A stretch of DNA of 5,143 bases, taken from the NCBI GenBank assembly GCA_031276585.1, contig JAISMT010000019.1, positions 1-5,143 on the forward strand, written 5' to 3'. Position numbers and translations under genes: made by a program. Each line of letters begins with the position of its first letter. Positions within the stretch are counted from its first letter, which is position 1. Origin of the DNA: Bifidobacteriaceae bacterium (lineage in GTDB: Bacteria > Actinomycetota > Actinomycetes > Actinomycetales > WQXJ01). The notes below the pieces were generated by a model that was not told the origin of the DNA, made no database searches, and worked only from the letters and a program-made list of their open reading frames with translations. Positions 4,674-5,143 of the stretch are shown here, piece by piece.

Positions 4674-5143
4674 TCAACGTGCCTCAGCCAACAGTTTTTG
4701 TAGCCGTTCTACGCCTTCCACCAGGTCCTCGAGTCCCAAAGCGCAGGAGAGCCGCAGGTAGCCGGAGGGCCCAAAAGCCTCCCCCGGTACCACTGCCACT
4801 TGAGCCTCGTCCAAGATCAGGGAAGCCAGTTGCGAAGAAGTCATGGGGCGGGCGCCGCGAATGGTTTTACCTAACAGGCCCTGCACCGAGGGGTAAGCGT
4901 AGAACGCGCCTAGCGGCATCGGGCAATAGATGCCCTCAATTTCTTGCAGCATTTTGACCATGGTGGCGCGCCTCTCACTGAAGGCGGCCCGCATCTGGTG
5001 GGCCACGTCGAGGGGGCCTTCTATCGCGGCTAGAGCGGCCCGTTGTGAGACGTTGGCCACGTTAGAAGTGAGGTGAGATTGCAGGTTGGTGGCAGCTTGG
5101 ATTACATCTAACGGGCCAATCATCCAACCCACCCGCCAGCCGG
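4674..5143 (-). CDS. aspC: Aspartate aminotransferase (class I/II), C-terminal part
   Basis: The last 155 codons of a fold-type I PLP aminotransferase; the gene continues past the right edge, so no start is seen. The visible protein begins [10 protein letters not shown], the segment just after the PLP-binding lysine of the family (usually SKTYAMTGWR); the lysine itself lies outside, while the Arg of GWR that contacts the PLP phosphate is inside. Further family features: [20 protein letters not shown] (residues 18-37 of the visible part), [18 protein letters not shown] near the C-terminus, whose Arg in LRLS binds the substrate carboxylate, and a final helix ending LLAEAR. It should transfer the amino group between aspartate and 2-oxoglutarate using pyridoxal phosphate; a broader or different amino-acid specificity cannot be excluded. 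It ends with TGA at 4676-4674 and is followed on the same strand by the tandem hairpins and the deaminase gene. Confidence 0.93.
   Translation of the reverse strand, partial: GWRVGWMIGPLDVIQAATNLQSHLTSNVANVSQRAALAAIEGPLDVAHQMRAAFSERRATMVKMLQEIEGIYCPMPLGAFYAYPSVQGLLGKTIRGARPMTSSQLASLILDEAQVAVVPGEAFGPSGYLRLSCALGLEDLVEGVERLQKLLAEAR

Noticed and set aside
4646..4957. 103-codon frame on the + strand opposite the aminotransferase gene
   Set aside because: It is antisense to well-supported coding sequence and is rich in Pro and Arg, as expected for a shadow frame.

Overview
The window looks like chromosomal core DNA from a moderately GC-rich actinobacterium. I did not compute the GC content. Three things point there: the order tRNA-Tyr, tRNA-Thr, tRNA-Met, rpmG, two MaoC-like dehydratase genes, murB; the MaoC pair itself, which matches the actinobacterial HadA/HadB-like arrangement; and the sequence style of the MurB, adenosine deaminase and aspartate aminotransferase proteins. 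A member of the Actinomycetaceae or a close relative is a reasonable guess, but the sequence alone does not settle the genus. I see no transposase, integrase, phage gene, CRISPR array or toxin/defence gene.

Layout. Bases 1-291 hold no convincing gene and probably include the promoter of the tRNA cluster. Three tRNA genes follow on the + strand: Tyr(GTA) 292-374, Thr(GGT) 464-539 and elongator Met(CAT) 553-626. A non-coding stretch of about 540 bp (627-1165) comes next, with several inverted and direct repeats that look like a leader or regulatory region. Then come rpmG (1166-1336, zinc-ribbon ribosomal protein L33), a HadA-like gene (1345-1791), a HadB-like gene (1788-2252, start/stop overlap) and murB (2311-3405), all on the + strand. 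On the - strand, an adenosine deaminase gene (about 3371-4417) converges on murB and overlaps its 3' end by 35 bp. Upstream of it on the - strand is the C-terminal part of an aspartate aminotransferase gene (4674 to beyond 5143). The spacer between the two carries two abutting hairpins.

How the genes work together. The + strand block joins translation (tRNAs, L33) to envelope building: 3-hydroxyacyl thioester dehydration in fatty acid elongation (HadAB-like) and UDP-MurNAc synthesis for peptidoglycan (MurB). The - strand block is amino acid and purine metabolism. From what I recall of this locus in other actinobacteria, secE-nusG-rplK-rplA should lie beyond the right edge, divergent from the aminotransferase gene.

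I found no clear new biological system. The points most worth a second look are the tandem hairpins and unresolved start of the deaminase gene, the murB/deaminase overlap built on a palindrome read as V-P-E-P on both strands, the apparently leaderless start of murB, and the long structured region ahead of rpmG.
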